Shown: positions 52,601-60,820 of the stretch, one piece after another | Numbering within the stretch: the first letter of the stretch is position 1 | How the letters are laid out: the number at the start of each line of letters is the position of its first letter | Source: Pseudomonas nabeulensis | GTDB taxonomy: Bacteria; Pseudomonadota; Gammaproteobacteria; Pseudomonadales; Pseudomonadaceae | Assembly (NCBI RefSeq): GCF_004682045.1 | Contig: NZ_QUZT01000014.1 | Span: 47,691-111,690, forward strand | Direction of reading: 5' to 3' | DNA: 64,000 nt | Position numbers and translations under genes: made by a program | The notes under the pieces: model-generated | The model's database searches: none | Told to the model about the DNA's origin: nothing | The model's input: the letters and a program-made list of their open reading frames with translations, nothing else

Positions 52601-54403
52601 TGCCCAGTCTTTGAGCGCGACTTGTTGGGCCCGGTATTCGACCTCACGTTGCTCAGCGGTGATGGGTGCAATGTCCGCCGCGAGCATGACTTGGGCATAG
52701 GTCATGCGTGCCGTGGCGCCTGGTGCATCTGCCTCGACCCGTTCGACGGCCGTTGCAAAGCTGACCCAGCTGTGGGTGCCGAACCTCACCGCATCAGGAA
52801 TGGCCTGAACCAGAAATTCCGGCGCCTGGGATGACAGTTGCAGGTACGCTTGAAGTTGGGCTTTTTCGAAAGAGGATGACCTGCGGGTGTCGAGTAGATG
52901 ATTAGTCAGACTCGAAACAATATCCGCGGCTGTTTGGCCTCCATTTCTGGCATCCGTGAGGAGAAAACCCGCCACCTGGCGTTTTTGGCCCGGCTGCGTG
53001 TGTTGCGGGTCGACACTCATGGCCGCCAGCAACCAATCATTCACGCTGCCCTTTATGGCTTTGGCATCAAACCGAGCCTGAATCGCCTTGCCCAGTGCCT
53101 GGCCCTTTGGTGTGTTGATCAGCGTATTGAACAACTCACGCGGATTTTTTAGCGCAGAAGGCTCAATGAACTGATTGTGCAACAGGTACTCAAGCACATT
53201 CGAAAACGCGCGGGTGTCGATGCCATCAAAAGCGCCGTTGCGCAGGTCGGCCATCAGTTGAATCTGCGTGGTGTTTTCAACCGGTATGGACCACGCCAGC
53301 GCGCCACCGTAGTTACCGTGCTCAAGGCTAGCCGGACGTGGGGTTGCCAAAGCCCTTACAAGGTTCTCCAGCTCAGCCTGATCGGCGGGGATATCCCAGC
53401 CATTGCTGTCGAAGAGTTGTTTGAGGCTGGGGGTCGTGCCGGCGTACTCTGAATGACTGTCACGATGAACCGATACATGATAATCCGCCAGGTACGTTGG
53501 GATATCGGCAGTGCCCGATTTCAGCCCGTTGATCAGCGTATTGAGCGTTTCAACAACCGCGTGGAGGCTATGCACATCGCCCAGCATGGCCTTTTGATTC
53601 AGTAACGCTTCTTCGTTGCGCTGCTCGCGTAAATAGGTAAATACAGGGTCATTGATGGTCTCGAAGCCTTTTCCCGCGGCGAACGCGGCTGTGAGCTCCT
53701 GAGTAGTCAGTTGGCGACCACTATTGTTGACCCCATTGTGAACCCTGTAAAAATGGCTGATCAGCTTCAAGGGCGCAATGTCCCTGTTTTTTGCCTGGGC
53801 CGGCTTGAACGTCGAGAAAAACGAGCCCGCTGCAATGATCCGACCGGCCGCCATCAAATGACGGCTGGCGGCGGCCCACTGAACATCATCCTGACCTACC
53901 GTCCGCTGTATCCTGCGCGGGTCGAGTGCGTGTTTAAGGCGGAAGATGATCTTGCCCGAGCCAGGATTGATTTCTACCGAGTCAGGATCGATGCCGCGAT
54001 CATTCATCCATTGAGTGATATCCGGTGCTTGGAAGGCGTGCCTGAGTTGCGCCCACCACTCACCGAATGTCGAATGGGCCGCGATGGGTGAGACACTGAT
54101 GTCTCCTTCATGGCCGTTCAGTGTTTTGGCCAAGGACAGTCCGTACTGTCTTGAAAGCTCCAGGTCGCCTTGGCTACGAGGACTTCCAGTGACTATCCCG
54201 GGCCCGGCACTCTGATCTTCAGGAGCCTGTTGTGCGTTCGTCCGTTGTTGTAGCTGAGGAGTCATCAGGCTGCGAGAAGATGGCTGGATTAGAGATATCG
54301 CCGTCATAGGGTCACTCATCAGGAGGTTATGAATACTTGGCCGTTTGTATTCATAAGCCCGCTCGCGGTTCCAATCGCCCTGCGTCCAACTGTATCGGGA
54401 CAT
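49649..54403 (-). CDS. Giant toxin with C58-type protease and CheD/CNF1-like deamidase domain
   Basis: A 1584-residue protein without signal peptide. A long N-terminal part of unknown fold is followed by a segment (about 900-1030, IPLRSAIKNFSEDHYGEGIVDMTMDAFGF, then Ala/Gly-rich hydrophobic helices) that looks able to enter membranes. At 1219-1327 I read a YopT/C58-like cysteine protease: Cys1219 in KGQCAAMSR, His1308 in PEHAMVAG and Asp1327 in FYDPNFG, the triad layout of PaTox and MARTX self-processing proteases. At 1443-1584 a second domain matches CheD/CNF1 deamidases: Thr1443 six residues before Cys1449 (DCSAVIVLSD), His1470 (LVHLTG), then KIIFVGG and a final SSGGVD/GAGVFDE pattern. Cutting by the C58 domain and release of a deamidase is inference. 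Secretion is not evident. Confidence 0.72.
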   Translation of the reverse strand: MSRYSWTQGDWNRERAYEYKRPSIHNLLMSDPMTAISLIQPSSRSLMTPQLQQRTNAQQAPEDQSAGPGIVTGSPRSQGDLELSRQYGLSLAKTLNGHEGDISVSPIAAHSTFGEWWAQLRHAFQAPDITQWMNDRGIDPDSVEINPGSGKIIFRLKHALDPRRIQRTVGQDDVQWAAASRHLMAAGRIIAAGSFFSTFKPAQAKNRDIAPLKLISHFYRVHNGVNNSGRQLTTQELTAAFAAGKGFETINDPVFTYLREQRNEEALLNQKAMLGDVHSLHAVVETLNTLINGLKSGTADIPTYLADYHVSVHRDSHSEYAGTTPSLKQLFDSNGWDIPADQAELENLVRALATPRPASLEHGNYGGALAWSIPVENTTQIQLMADLRNGAFDGIDTRAFSNVLEYLLHNQFIEPSALKNPRELFNTLINTPKGQALGKAIQARFDAKAIKGSVNDWLLAAMSVDPQHTQPGQKRQVAGFLLTDARNGGQTAADIVSSLTNHLLDTRRSSSFEKAQLQAYLQLSSQAPEFLVQAIPDAVRFGTHSWVSFATAVERVEADAPGATARMTYAQVMLAADIAPITAEQREVEYRAQQVALKDWAVVNGMGYPLTEAAILEVRNAFDKTIQELRSASAAQSMEMPNVEAKGLQELKNAFPDMDPALFKKKCIQLKRQHLDFPGPYSILDLYMHDGARGTPGFYDGITRDTADSANQWISTSADVDFNKIHATLVDLPNLKEYFRVAFPLYTDAYNKSIATQVKQLISTQSLEHRKNFEFGKVTLAKQVINQYSPYSRVKTSSIVSEGQSLLVKTELEGKINIYEIDIKQNKILHRDDLNDFYKSDLKEPSIEYREIVPSGTYSTGISGEREDASGVPKSFNSERTAYIADAMVKEANIDGYKLAAKGQTTFDTEAPFYKAAVEFMLNLIPLRSAIKNFSEDHYGEGIVDMTMDAFGFLMGLHVAAKGAKALQVGASIANKVAFGGKIVGRAAISSLNPLDGVGQLLTTVAKAGAKGSVNTYRWLCGSLDSYDLVKASKRFDASASGTFKLQGTLVEGPAVLTQGKWHAFDAASGQAYGKALDDFVPSLRSSQPRLGEWATATPNHLPESNALRKQWTELVEQHKTATDSAEFQRGYSEGDPMNVHGYRKTMKSEEVMKLATSGQFTPAEIGSLVRQTERLAVQHGFKGVSQVYEHISAVGGNFVPVPQVFYLSQTNPLSKGQCAAMSRLMASAMEQGTEKTFIANMFTAAANPTAPGSREFITQLAGVQKQLGSPTLFHAAKPRPQMSYKAMMDELTNASGPKTLMISTPEHAMVAGTVGEGLNKKFFFYDPNFGLATFSSPGALKRGLEKVFTDKKLSVQYVTHSKDPNKLEFEVSEYDNAWKKTTEVSDKTVKNLTEVPLVIEPARITPPSLPRSKQVSVIKPAKVEVLMGQSQTLTDKTSHLSTNSLSDCSAVIVLSDLKDGVYQKRTLVHLTGSNLEQPVNNGRNGFAWVREMEENLANGGKIIFVGGTETRSVVGVATAIGQQDSLGKKPLLELLQRKDVSVTYASSGGVDVSPNGSFTLRDDAGAGVFDEKKVRDILDFAKD

Positions 54404-54420
54404 CTCGCGCTTGATTGCCT

Positions 54421-54475
54421 GATCATCTCCCGCGCTTTCGCCGTCAGCAGATCAACGGTGAACCGCTTGGTTTAG
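54421..54475 (-). pseudogene. Remnant of a receiver-domain 3' end
   Basis: About 40 of 51 bases (54421-54471) match 54540-54590, the end of the neighbouring hybrid kinase gene. Read on the minus strand it gives TKRFTVDLLTAKAREMIR, against TKPFTFDLLTAKVREMIR in the intact kinase. No domain remains, so it is a dead duplicate lying 17 bases upstream of the toxin start. Confidence 0.75.
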
Positions 54476-54490
54476 AGACCTTGCTGTAAT

Positions 54491-54518
54491 CCAGGACCCG
54501 AAGGAAAGGCCCTGGGTG
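54491..54518 (-). terminator. Probable terminator of the hybrid kinase gene
   Basis: On the minus strand CCAGGGCC and GGTCCTGG form an 8-bp stem with one G-T pair and a short loop, just after the kinase stop. There is no strong T run. Confidence 0.4.
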
Positions 54519-54524
54519 TCCCGC

Positions 54525-56201
54525 TCACCACACGTCCCGGATCATTTCTCGGACCTTGGCCGTCAGCAGGTCGAACGTGAACGGCTTGGTGATCAGTTGC
54601 ATGCCTGGGTCGAGAAAACCACCGCGCACCGCCGCGTGCTCGGCATACCCGGTAATGAACAACACCTTGAGACCTGGCCGAATCTGACGGCCGATCTCCG
54701 CCAACTGGCGTCCGTTCATGCCGGGCAGGCCGACATCGCTGATCAGCAAGTCGATGCGCTGCTCCGACTCGATGATTGGCACGGCCGTATCGGCATCACC
54801 GGCCTCCACATAGGCATAACCCAATTCCTTGAGCACTGCGCTGACCAGCACCCGTACCGCGGGGTCATCTTCGACGATCAATACCGTCTCGCCTGTCTCG
54901 GCAAACGGTAGAAGGGCGGGATCAGCAACTTGCGCCGCGACGACTTCGCCGACATAACGGGGCAGGAACAGGCTCAAGGTAGTGCCTTTGCCGACCTCAC
55001 TGTGAATGGTGACATGGCCATGTGACTGACGGGCAAACCCGTAGATCATCGACAGCCCCAGGCCTGTGCCCTGGCCAATCGGCTTGGTGGTGAAGAACGG
55101 GTCGAACACCCGGCCCATCACGCTCTCAGGGATGCCGCAGCCGGTGTCGCTGACGCTCAGTTCCACATAGTCGCCCGGCTGCAAGGTGCCATAGGCGGCG
55201 GTAAACACGTTATCCAAGTGGCGGTTGGTGGTTTCCACCGTGAGCTTGCCGCCGCCAGGCATGGCATCTCGCGCATTGATCACCAGGTTGAGCAGGGCGC
55301 TTTCCAGTTGATTGGGGTCGGCTTCGGCCGTCCACAATGCGTCGGCGAGGCGCATATCCAGCTCGATGCTTTCGTTGATGCTACGTTGCAGCAGCTCCCC
55401 CATGGAGCTGACCAGTTGATTGATTTCCACTGGCTTGGCATCGAGGGACTGGCGCCTGGAGAAGGCTAACAGCCGGTGAGTGAGACCCGCCGCTCGGTTG
55501 GCCGAGGTGACGCCCAGGTCGATCAGACTGTCCAGGTCGTCCAGCTTGCCCCGGGCGACGCGCCTGCGCAGCAACTCCAGACTGCCGATAATCCCGGTGA
55601 GCATATTGTTGAAGTCGTGAGCGATACCGCCCGTCAACTGGCCGACCGCTTCCATTTTCTGCGATTGGCGCAAGGCGTCTTCGTTATGACGCAGTTGGGC
55701 AGTGCGTTCTTCGACTTGCTGTTCCAACGTCTCCAGCGTGCGTTGCAGGCGCAGTTCGCTTTCACTCAGGTCGATCAAGCGGTCTCGCGCTTCGTACTGC
55801 CGACGACGGCCGCGCAGGGCGGCGCTGACCAGGCTGATCAAGGTTACCGGGTGGAAGGGGCGTTCGAGGAAGGTCACGTTGCCGAGCAAGCCACTTAACT
55901 GTGATGAGCCGTTCTGCTCGCTGCCACCGTGGTGGGTCATCAGCACGATGGGCAAGTCCGACCAGGCCGGCTGCTGGTGCAGATACACCAACAGGGGGTC
56001 AAGATCGACGCCACGCAAGGCCTCGGCGGCAATGATCAAGAGGCCGACGCCGTGTTCCAGCGCTTCACAGAGCGCGCTCAGGTTCTGCGCCACGATGCCG
56101 TTGTACCCGGCTTCATTGAGCATCATCAACGCCAGAGAGCTGTCGCGTCCAAGCGGCGCCAGGATGATAGCGCGCTCGAAGACGGGAGCAAGGTCGCTCA
56201 C
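54525..56201 (-). CDS. Hybrid sensor histidine kinase (receiver-like, HisKA, HATPase, REC)
   Basis: The 558-residue cytoplasmic kinase has an N-terminal receiver-like fold (about 10-130) whose usual phospho-Asp region reads LLIIAAEALRGVD, so it is probably a pseudo-receiver. A coiled coil, GQLTGGIAHDFNNMLTGI with the phospho-His, ATPase motifs (NLVINARDAMPGGG, DTGCGIPE, GTGLGLSMIYGF) and a C-terminal receiver with Asp in LLISDVGLPGMNG follow. Its start overlaps the stop of the KaiC-like gene, so the two proteins are made together and probably interact. The pseudo-receiver is a good place for KaiC contact. Confidence 0.9.
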   Translation of the reverse strand: MSDLAPVFERAIILAPLGRDSSLALMMLNEAGYNGIVAQNLSALCEALEHGVGLLIIAAEALRGVDLDPLLVYLHQQPAWSDLPIVLMTHHGGSEQNGSSQLSGLLGNVTFLERPFHPVTLISLVSAALRGRRRQYEARDRLIDLSESELRLQRTLETLEQQVEERTAQLRHNEDALRQSQKMEAVGQLTGGIAHDFNNMLTGIIGSLELLRRRVARGKLDDLDSLIDLGVTSANRAAGLTHRLLAFSRRQSLDAKPVEINQLVSSMGELLQRSINESIELDMRLADALWTAEADPNQLESALLNLVINARDAMPGGGKLTVETTNRHLDNVFTAAYGTLQPGDYVELSVSDTGCGIPESVMGRVFDPFFTTKPIGQGTGLGLSMIYGFARQSHGHVTIHSEVGKGTTLSLFLPRYVGEVVAAQVADPALLPFAETGETVLIVEDDPAVRVLVSAVLKELGYAYVEAGDADTAVPIIESEQRIDLLISDVGLPGMNGRQLAEIGRQIRPGLKVLFITGYAEHAAVRGGFLDPGMQLITKPFTFDLLTAKVREMIRDVW

Positions 56202-57700
56202 GGCACATCATCCTTAAGTAGCGGTGAGCCAACACCCAAGTAAGTGGGGACGCCGCGCAACACGCCCTGAAAGGCTTCCAGCGGCTCGCCGATAGTCATG
56301 CCTTGGCTGCCGATGCGATATTCACGAATGGTCGACTCGTGGCTGCCGGTCCGTTTCTTGATAATGGAGACAGCGCGCCGAACTTTACCCAACGCCTCGA
56401 AGTACCGCAGCAGAATGACAGTATCCGCAAGGTAGGTGATGTCTACCGGCGCCTGCATGTCACCCACCAGGCCATGCTGGGCTACGGTCATGAACGTCGC
56501 GGCGCCTCGTCGGTTGAGATACAGCAGCAGTTCATGCATGTGCAGGATCAACGCGTTCTCTTCCGGCATAGCGGCCTGATAACCGTTGATACTGTCGATG
56601 ACCACGGTCTTGATGCCCCCATCATCCACGCACCGCCGTACCCGATGTGAGAATTCGCCCGGAGACAACTCGGCGGCGTCGACCTGCTCAATCAGCAGGT
56701 TGCCGGTTGCTTGCAGGGCCTGCAGATCGATACCCATGTTCTTCATGCGCTCGAACAGCAAACCCAATTCTTCGTCGAAAATAAACAGCGCCGCTTTTTC
56801 CCCCCGTGCCACGGCAGCGGTCGCGAAGATCATCGATATCAGCGACTTTCCAGTGCCTGCAGGGCCGAGTATGAGGCTGCTTGAACCCGTTTCTATACCG
56901 CCACCCAGCAGGGCATCCAGTTCGGGGATTGCGCTGCTCAACGTCTGCCGGAGATAACCGCTACGGTGTTCCGCAGCCACCAACCGAGGAAACACGTGCA
57001 CGCCGTCTTCCAAAATAGTGAAGTCATGGAAGCCACCGCGGTATTTTTGGCCGCGGTATTTCATCACGCGCACTCGTCGACGCTCTGCGCCATAGGCAGG
57101 TGTCAGCTCTTCCAAACGAATCACACCATGGGCCACACTGTGCACTGTCTTGTCGAGCGACTCGGTAGTCAGGTCGTCCAATAGCAAGACCGTCGCGTCG
57201 TAGCGTACGAAGTAATGCTTGATCGCCAGAATCTGTCGGCGATAACGCAGGGAGCTCTGAGCCAGCAATCGGATCTCTGACAGACTGTCAATCACCACCC
57301 GGGTGGGTTTGACCCTTTCCACCACTTCAAAAATCTGCTTGGTCGCTTCGCCTAGTTCCAGGTCGGAGGAATACAGCAAGCTTTGCTGATGATCTGCATC
57401 GAGCAGGTTCTCAGGTGGGGTCAGTTCGAAGATATTGATCGCATCGACCAGGTCCCAGCCATGGGATTTGGCGCCCTGGCGCAATTCCCGCTCGGTCTCG
57501 GAGAGGGTGATATACAGCGAGGTCTCACCATTTTTCGCCCCAGCCTGCAAGAACTGCAAGGCGACGGTGGTCTTGCCGGTACCCGGTTCCCCTTCCAGCA
57601 GGAATAGATGACCGCGTGATAGTCCGCCGGACAGAATGTCATCAAGACCTTCGATGCCGGTGGCCGCCTTTTCACTGATCAGCTCGTTGGATGTAGTCAA
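56198..57700 (-). CDS. KaiC-like tandem RecA ATPase
   Basis: The 500-residue protein has two KaiC/RecA domains. The first has Walker A GEPGTGKTT (about 37-45) and Walker B VVIDSLSEIR; the second has GPAGTGKSL (about 278-286), FIFDEELG and VVIDSINGYQ. The C-terminal YLADTVILLRYFEALGKVRRAVSIIKKRTGSHESTIREY aligns with the CII domain of cyanobacterial KaiC. There the two phosphorylated residues Ser-Thr read Thr-Tyr here (ITYLADT). No kaiA or kaiB is present. KaiC homologues in non-photosynthetic bacteria are linked to stress or signalling outputs. It is co-translated with a hybrid kinase. Confidence 0.9.
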   Translation of the reverse strand: MTTSNELISEKAATGIEGLDDILSGGLSRGHLFLLEGEPGTGKTTVALQFLQAGAKNGETSLYITLSETERELRQGAKSHGWDLVDAINIFELTPPENLLDADHQQSLLYSSDLELGEATKQIFEVVERVKPTRVVIDSLSEIRLLAQSSLRYRRQILAIKHYFVRYDATVLLLDDLTTESLDKTVHSVAHGVIRLEELTPAYGAERRRVRVMKYRGQKYRGGFHDFTILEDGVHVFPRLVAAEHRSGYLRQTLSSAIPELDALLGGGIETGSSSLILGPAGTGKSLISMIFATAAVARGEKAALFIFDEELGLLFERMKNMGIDLQALQATGNLLIEQVDAAELSPGEFSHRVRRCVDDGGIKTVVIDSINGYQAAMPEENALILHMHELLLYLNRRGAATFMTVAQHGLVGDMQAPVDITYLADTVILLRYFEALGKVRRAVSIIKKRTGSHESTIREYRIGSQGMTIGEPLEAFQGVLRGVPTYLGVGSPLLKDDVP

Positions 57701-57825
57701 GGAGTGCCCTCAGGTCACGTACAAAATGGAAGGACGCACCGCCTTGGGCGCGCCATATTCACTTGACCGTAGTGGCCCGAAGCCGTTCCCCGTTTCGTAA
57801 AAATTGTACAAGGCAACTGGGGACG

Positions 57826-58884
57826 TCAAAGGCCCTGCTGCAGCGCCGGATCATCCGGATTTTGTTGCTCAAGTTGCGCCAACAGCACTTGGACATTCTG
57901 CAATTGGCCGCTTTCTTTCCAGTAGTTGACCAACAACACCCGCGCCTTGCGGTTGGCCGGATGGCGCTGGATGATTTCCTCCAACTGACGCTGGGCCGCT
58001 TCCAATTCAGCCTGGGCATGCAGGGTAGTGGCCAGGTCGTAACGGTAATCCTGATTGTCCGGCTCCAGCTCCACCGCCTTGGATAAGCCAAGCAGCGCAT
58101 AGGTACGCTCGCCATGGTGCAGCAGCCACATGCCCAACGCGTGTTGCAGGTACGCCGATTCGGGGTGGGCCGCCAGTTGCCGGGCCAGCAATTGGCGGGA
58201 TTCTTCAGTCTTGCCTTGTTTATCCAGCAATTCGATTTGCGCGACCACGGCTTGCAGGTTGTCCGGTTCCAGGCGCATGGCCTGTTCCAAGGCAAGCTGG
58301 GCATCCGGCAGTAGGGAGCTGTGGATGTACAGGCGTGCCAGTTGAATCCAGCTTTCGGCGGTTTCGGGCTGGGCCTTGAGGTATTTCACGAACTCATCGA
58401 GTACCTGCTGCAAGGGTCCGAAGTACAACCCCAGGGTGTCCGGTGACAAACCCAGCAAGGCATTGGCGGCGGCAAAGCGCACGCCTTGTTCAGGGTCATC
58501 CAATACCGGGCCCACCAACAAGGTGCGCTGGCCGGAGGGCACCAGGCCAACGATGCTGTGGATCGCAGCTTCACGCACCAACGGTGAGTCGCTGGCCAGG
58601 TCCTTATCGGCGAGTTTCAGCGCCTGCGGGCTGGGATAGTTGGGCAACTCGGCGTGCAGCGCAGCGCGGCGCTCCGGGGAAAGGTCCGGACGGCCCAACT
58701 GCTGATACAGCACCCGTGCAGCGCCAGGCTCGCCATTACGCGCCTGTTTCAGGGCTTTTGAGTAGCCATGGGCAATCGCCGGCGGCACCGGCGGCGTCGT
58801 GGACCGGGTGAAATACCAAGCGAGCACTACGATAAACAACAGGGCGCACAGGCCGATGATGGAGTAACGGCGTGACTTTGACAT
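57826..58884 (-). CDS. Membrane-anchored HEAT/TPR protein
   Basis: The ATG at 58884 (MSKSRRYSIIGLCALLFIVVLAWYF) gives 352 residues with one N-terminal membrane anchor and the rest periplasmic. After a linker, residues 80-150 look like HEAT repeats (SDSPLVREAAIHSIVGLVPSGQ, GVRFAAANALLGL). From about 170 to the end there are at least five TPR units (ESWIQLARLYIHSSLLPDAQLALEQAMRLEPD, HALGMWLLHHGERTYALLGLSKAVELEPD). Such proteins act as scaffolds; the partner is unknown. It is an independent gene 125 bases from kaiC. Confidence 0.85.
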   Translation of the reverse strand: MSKSRRYSIIGLCALLFIVVLAWYFTRSTTPPVPPAIAHGYSKALKQARNGEPGAARVLYQQLGRPDLSPERRAALHAELPNYPSPQALKLADKDLASDSPLVREAAIHSIVGLVPSGQRTLLVGPVLDDPEQGVRFAAANALLGLSPDTLGLYFGPLQQVLDEFVKYLKAQPETAESWIQLARLYIHSSLLPDAQLALEQAMRLEPDNLQAVVAQIELLDKQGKTEESRQLLARQLAAHPESAYLQHALGMWLLHHGERTYALLGLSKAVELEPDNQDYRYDLATTLHAQAELEAAQRQLEEIIQRHPANRKARVLLVNYWKESGQLQNVQVLLAQLEQQNPDDPALQQGL

Positions 58885-58949
58885 GCAGGCGTCCAAGCGG
58901 GTGCAAAGCGCCAAGCTTCGACCAGCGCACGGCGAGTGTCAAACCCGCG

Positions 58950-59840
58950 TCAGGTGAGCACGTACTCCACAGGCTCCAGGGCAGGCGGCAGCGGCTCGCC
59001 GAGGGCCGCGAGGATTTCCCGCTCCAGGGTTCGCACGATGGCGTTGCACGGCAGATCGTTTTCGTCGAAGCCGAACGGGTCTTCCAGGTCGTCGCCAATT
59101 TCATCGAGGCCAAAGAAGGTGTAGCTGACGATGGCCGTAAAGATCGGCGTAAGCCAACCCAGGGGTTCGGCCATGGCAAACGGTAGCAGGATGCAGAACA
59201 GGTAAATGGTGCGGTGCAGCAGCAAGGTGTAGGGGAAGGGCAGTGGCGTGCTCTTGATGCGCTCGCACGAGGCTTGCACCTGGCTCAGGCTCACCAGCCG
59301 CGTCTCCAACTGGGTGAAGCGCCATTCACTGATCACGCCTTGCTCCGCCAACTCGGAAAAGCGTGCACCGATTTTTTGCAGCACGTTGTCCGGAAGGTTA
59401 GGGTGGTTGGCCTCGACGTCAATCCACGGCTTGATCGCCCGGGCCTCATCTTCAACGCGCAAACGTGCGATCAAGCCATGGGCAAAGCCGCACAAGCCGC
59501 GCAGCAGGCCTGCGCGCTCCACTGGATCACTGAGTATCTGGGTCTCGCGGATCAGTGAGCGCACATCGATGATCATCTGCCCCAGTTGCTTGCGGCCTTC
59601 CCACCAGCGGTCATAGCAGGCGTTGTTGCGAAAGCTCATGAAGATCGACAACGACAGGCCGAGCAATGTGAACGGTGTGGCATTGACCTTGGAGAAGTAC
59701 GCGGGGTGCAGGGTTTCCACCAGCACAATCACCGAGGCCAGCAGGGTGACCAACAGGCTGCGCAAGGCGATGCGCTTGGCAATCGACCCCTTGAGGGAAA
59801 ACAGGATGCCCAGGAGGTTGGGCTTGGGACGGACAATCAT
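58950..59840 (-). CDS. Bestrophin-family channel protein
   Basis: The ATG at 59840 ([20 protein letters not shown]) gives 296 residues, as usual for bacterial bestrophins (YneE/RFP-TM). The family core is complete: [39 protein letters not shown], and [32 protein letters not shown], which includes the calcium-clasp acidic cluster. Four membrane segments are visible. Bacterial members form pentameric ion channels. The upstream frame to 59921 is not family sequence. Confidence 0.9.
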   Translation of the reverse strand: MIVRPKPNLLGILFSLKGSIAKRIALRSLLVTLLASVIVLVETLHPAYFSKVNATPFTLLGLSLSIFMSFRNNACYDRWWEGRKQLGQMIIDVRSLIRETQILSDPVERAGLLRGLCGFAHGLIARLRVEDEARAIKPWIDVEANHPNLPDNVLQKIGARFSELAEQGVISEWRFTQLETRLVSLSQVQASCERIKSTPLPFPYTLLLHRTIYLFCILLPFAMAEPLGWLTPIFTAIVSYTFFGLDEIGDDLEDPFGFDENDLPCNAIVRTLEREILAALGEPLPPALEPVEYVLT

Positions 59841-60041
59841 CGCGGGGAGGACTTCTTTGGTGGCGCAGGCCCTCAGGTTAGAAGCTCGTACCCAAGGCGT
59901 CCAATCGCTTGGACTGACCAACTGATCAGCGGGATCGATGACTGGCCAAACCAGTCAGCCATCTTGATGGCTTTGACCATTGCTGGGAGGGCTCGTCGGG
60001 GCGATTATCGGGGAGATTCGGATAGCCCAAGGAAAACAATA

Positions 60042-60809
60042 ATGCAGATTCAAAATAAGGTGTTCCTGGTCAGCGGCGGGGCCTCGGGCCTGGGTGCGGC
60101 CACGGCTGACATGCTGGTCGCTGCTGGCGCCAGGGTGATGCTGGTGGACTTGAACGCCGAGGCGGTCGCGGCCAAGGCCGAGCAGTTGGGCGACAACGCC
60201 CGCAGTGCGGTCGCCGATATCAGCCAGGAAGCCGCCGCCGAAGCAGCGGTACAGGCGACTGTCGCGGCGTTCGGCGGCCTGCACGGCTTGGTCAACTGCG
60301 CGGGCGTGGTGCGCGGCGAGAAAATCCTTGGCAAGAACGGCCCCCATGCCCTGGCGAGCTTTGCTCAAGTGATCAACGTCAACCTGATCGGCAGCTTTAA
60401 CTTGCTACGTCTGGCCGCTGCGGCCATCGCCGAGACCGAAGCGAATGCCGACGGCGAGCGCGGCGTAATTATCAACACCGCCTCGGTGGCGGCCTTTGAC
60501 GGTCAGATCGGTCAAGCAGCGTATTCGGCGTCCAAAGGCGCCATTGCCAGCCTGACGTTGCCCGCTGCCCGTGAACTGGCGCGTTTCGGCATCCGTGTGA
60601 TGACCATCGCCCCCGGCATTTTCGAAACCCCGATGATGGCCGGCATGACCCCGGAAGTGCGCGACTCCCTGGCGGCTGGCGTGCCGTTCCCGCCACGCCT
60701 GGGCAAACCGACTGAGTACGCGGCGCTGGTGCGCCATATCATTGAAAACAGCATGCTCAATGGCGAGGTGATCCGTCTCGACGGCGCCTTGCGCATGGCG
60801 GCCAAGTAA
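60042..60809 (+). CDS. 3-hydroxyacyl-CoA dehydrogenase of the SDR type
   Basis: The ATG at 60042 ([13 protein letters not shown]) has AAGGA-like bases upstream and gives 255 residues. It has NAD-binding [14 protein letters not shown], Ser in [10 protein letters not shown] and Tyr-x-x-x-Lys in [10 protein letters not shown]. Sequence style matches the 17-beta-hydroxysteroid dehydrogenase type 10 / 2-methyl-3-hydroxybutyryl-CoA dehydrogenase group. First gene of a four-gene acyl-CoA operon with spacings of 11, 12 and 11 bases. It oxidises a 3-hydroxyacyl-CoA in short- or branched-chain acyl-CoA breakdown. Confidence 0.92.
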   Translation: MQIQNKVFLVSGGASGLGAATADMLVAAGARVMLVDLNAEAVAAKAEQLGDNARSAVADISQEAAAEAAVQATVAAFGGLHGLVNCAGVVRGEKILGKNGPHALASFAQVINVNLIGSFNLLRLAAAAIAETEANADGERGVIINTASVAAFDGQIGQAAYSASKGAIASLTLPAARELARFGIRVMTIAPGIFETPMMAGMTPEVRDSLAAGVPFPPRLGKPTEYAALVRHIIENSMLNGEVIRLDGALRMAAK

Positions 60810-60820
60810 GGAGTATTGCC

